A stretch of 34,285 nucleotides of DNA from Bacteroidales bacterium (GTDB lineage: Bacteria; Bacteroidota; Bacteroidia; Bacteroidales; JAFGUD01), in assembly GCA_016938685.1 (NCBI GenBank), contig JAFGUD010000391.1, forward strand, positions 1 to 34,285, given 5' to 3'. Below are positions 34,196 to 34,285 of this stretch, one piece after another (positions within the stretch are counted from its first letter, which is position 1; each line of letters opens with the position of its first letter). The translations under genes and the position numbers were made by a program. A model generated the notes under the pieces. The model was not told the DNA's origin. It ran no database searches and saw only the letters and a list, made by a program, of their open reading frames with translations.

Positions 34196-34285
34196 TAATT
34201 TTCAAATTAAAGACCTAAACATCTTAAATACTAAATAATTTCATAAAAACATTAGTTAATTTATTTTTATATTACCCGATTCAAA

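Overview
The window reads as chromosomal DNA of a low-GC member of the Bacteroidota, probably Bacteroidales-like. The evidence is a C-terminal type IX secretion sorting domain on a secreted protein (29079-30101), a GWxTD-domain lipoprotein (18912-20159), a UbiA prenyltransferase of the type common in this phylum, absence of Shine-Dalgarno sequences, and several promoters of the phylum-specific form TTTG-N20-TAnnTTTG. No rRNA, tRNA, CRISPR array, transposase or phage gene was seen.

Layout. 1-441 holds no gene but has a dense set of inverted repeats. 442-9500 carries a small lipoprotein, then a minus-strand block: a 7TM/PAS/SpoIIE-type phosphatase, PRPP synthetase (prs), a PLP-dependent sulfur amino acid lyase that follows a large Cache-HAMP-GAF-PAS-PAS sensor with no output domain, and a ROK sugar kinase. 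9692-13828 (+) is an MFS transporter and uvrA, with a SOS-box-like palindrome just before uvrA. phoH (-) and a divergent SAM-hydrolase (DUF62) gene (+) follow, each with its 3' end facing a convergent neighbour. Both convergent gaps are filled by the same 8-bp tandem repeat. 16149-18856 (-) is a five-gene operon of four tandem paralogues of a ~186-aa family that I cannot name with certainty, followed by a GNAT acetyltransferase. It is read from a promoter that is superimposed on that of the divergent GWxTD gene. Next come UbiA, dnaX and a small membrane protein (+), a MntA/HepT-type nucleotidyltransferase/HEPN toxin-antitoxin pair, an SF1 helicase (+) and recQ (-). 28507-31244 (+) holds an unknown protein with its own terminator, then a three-gene operon (secreted C39-like protease, small exported protein, HD hydrolase). 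A soluble hybrid histidine kinase and an EamA transporter (-) close the window.

Functionally most genes are housekeeping: nucleotide precursor supply (prs), replication and repair (dnaX, uvrA, recQ, SF1 helicase) and RNA metabolism (phoH). They are interleaved with three large signalling proteins. The parts least explained by known biology are the four-paralogue/GNAT operon, the 3'-adjacent octamer repeats, the nested inverted repeats at the left edge and the orphan sensor coupled to the sulfur amino acid lyase. The MntA/HepT pair is the clearest accessory module.
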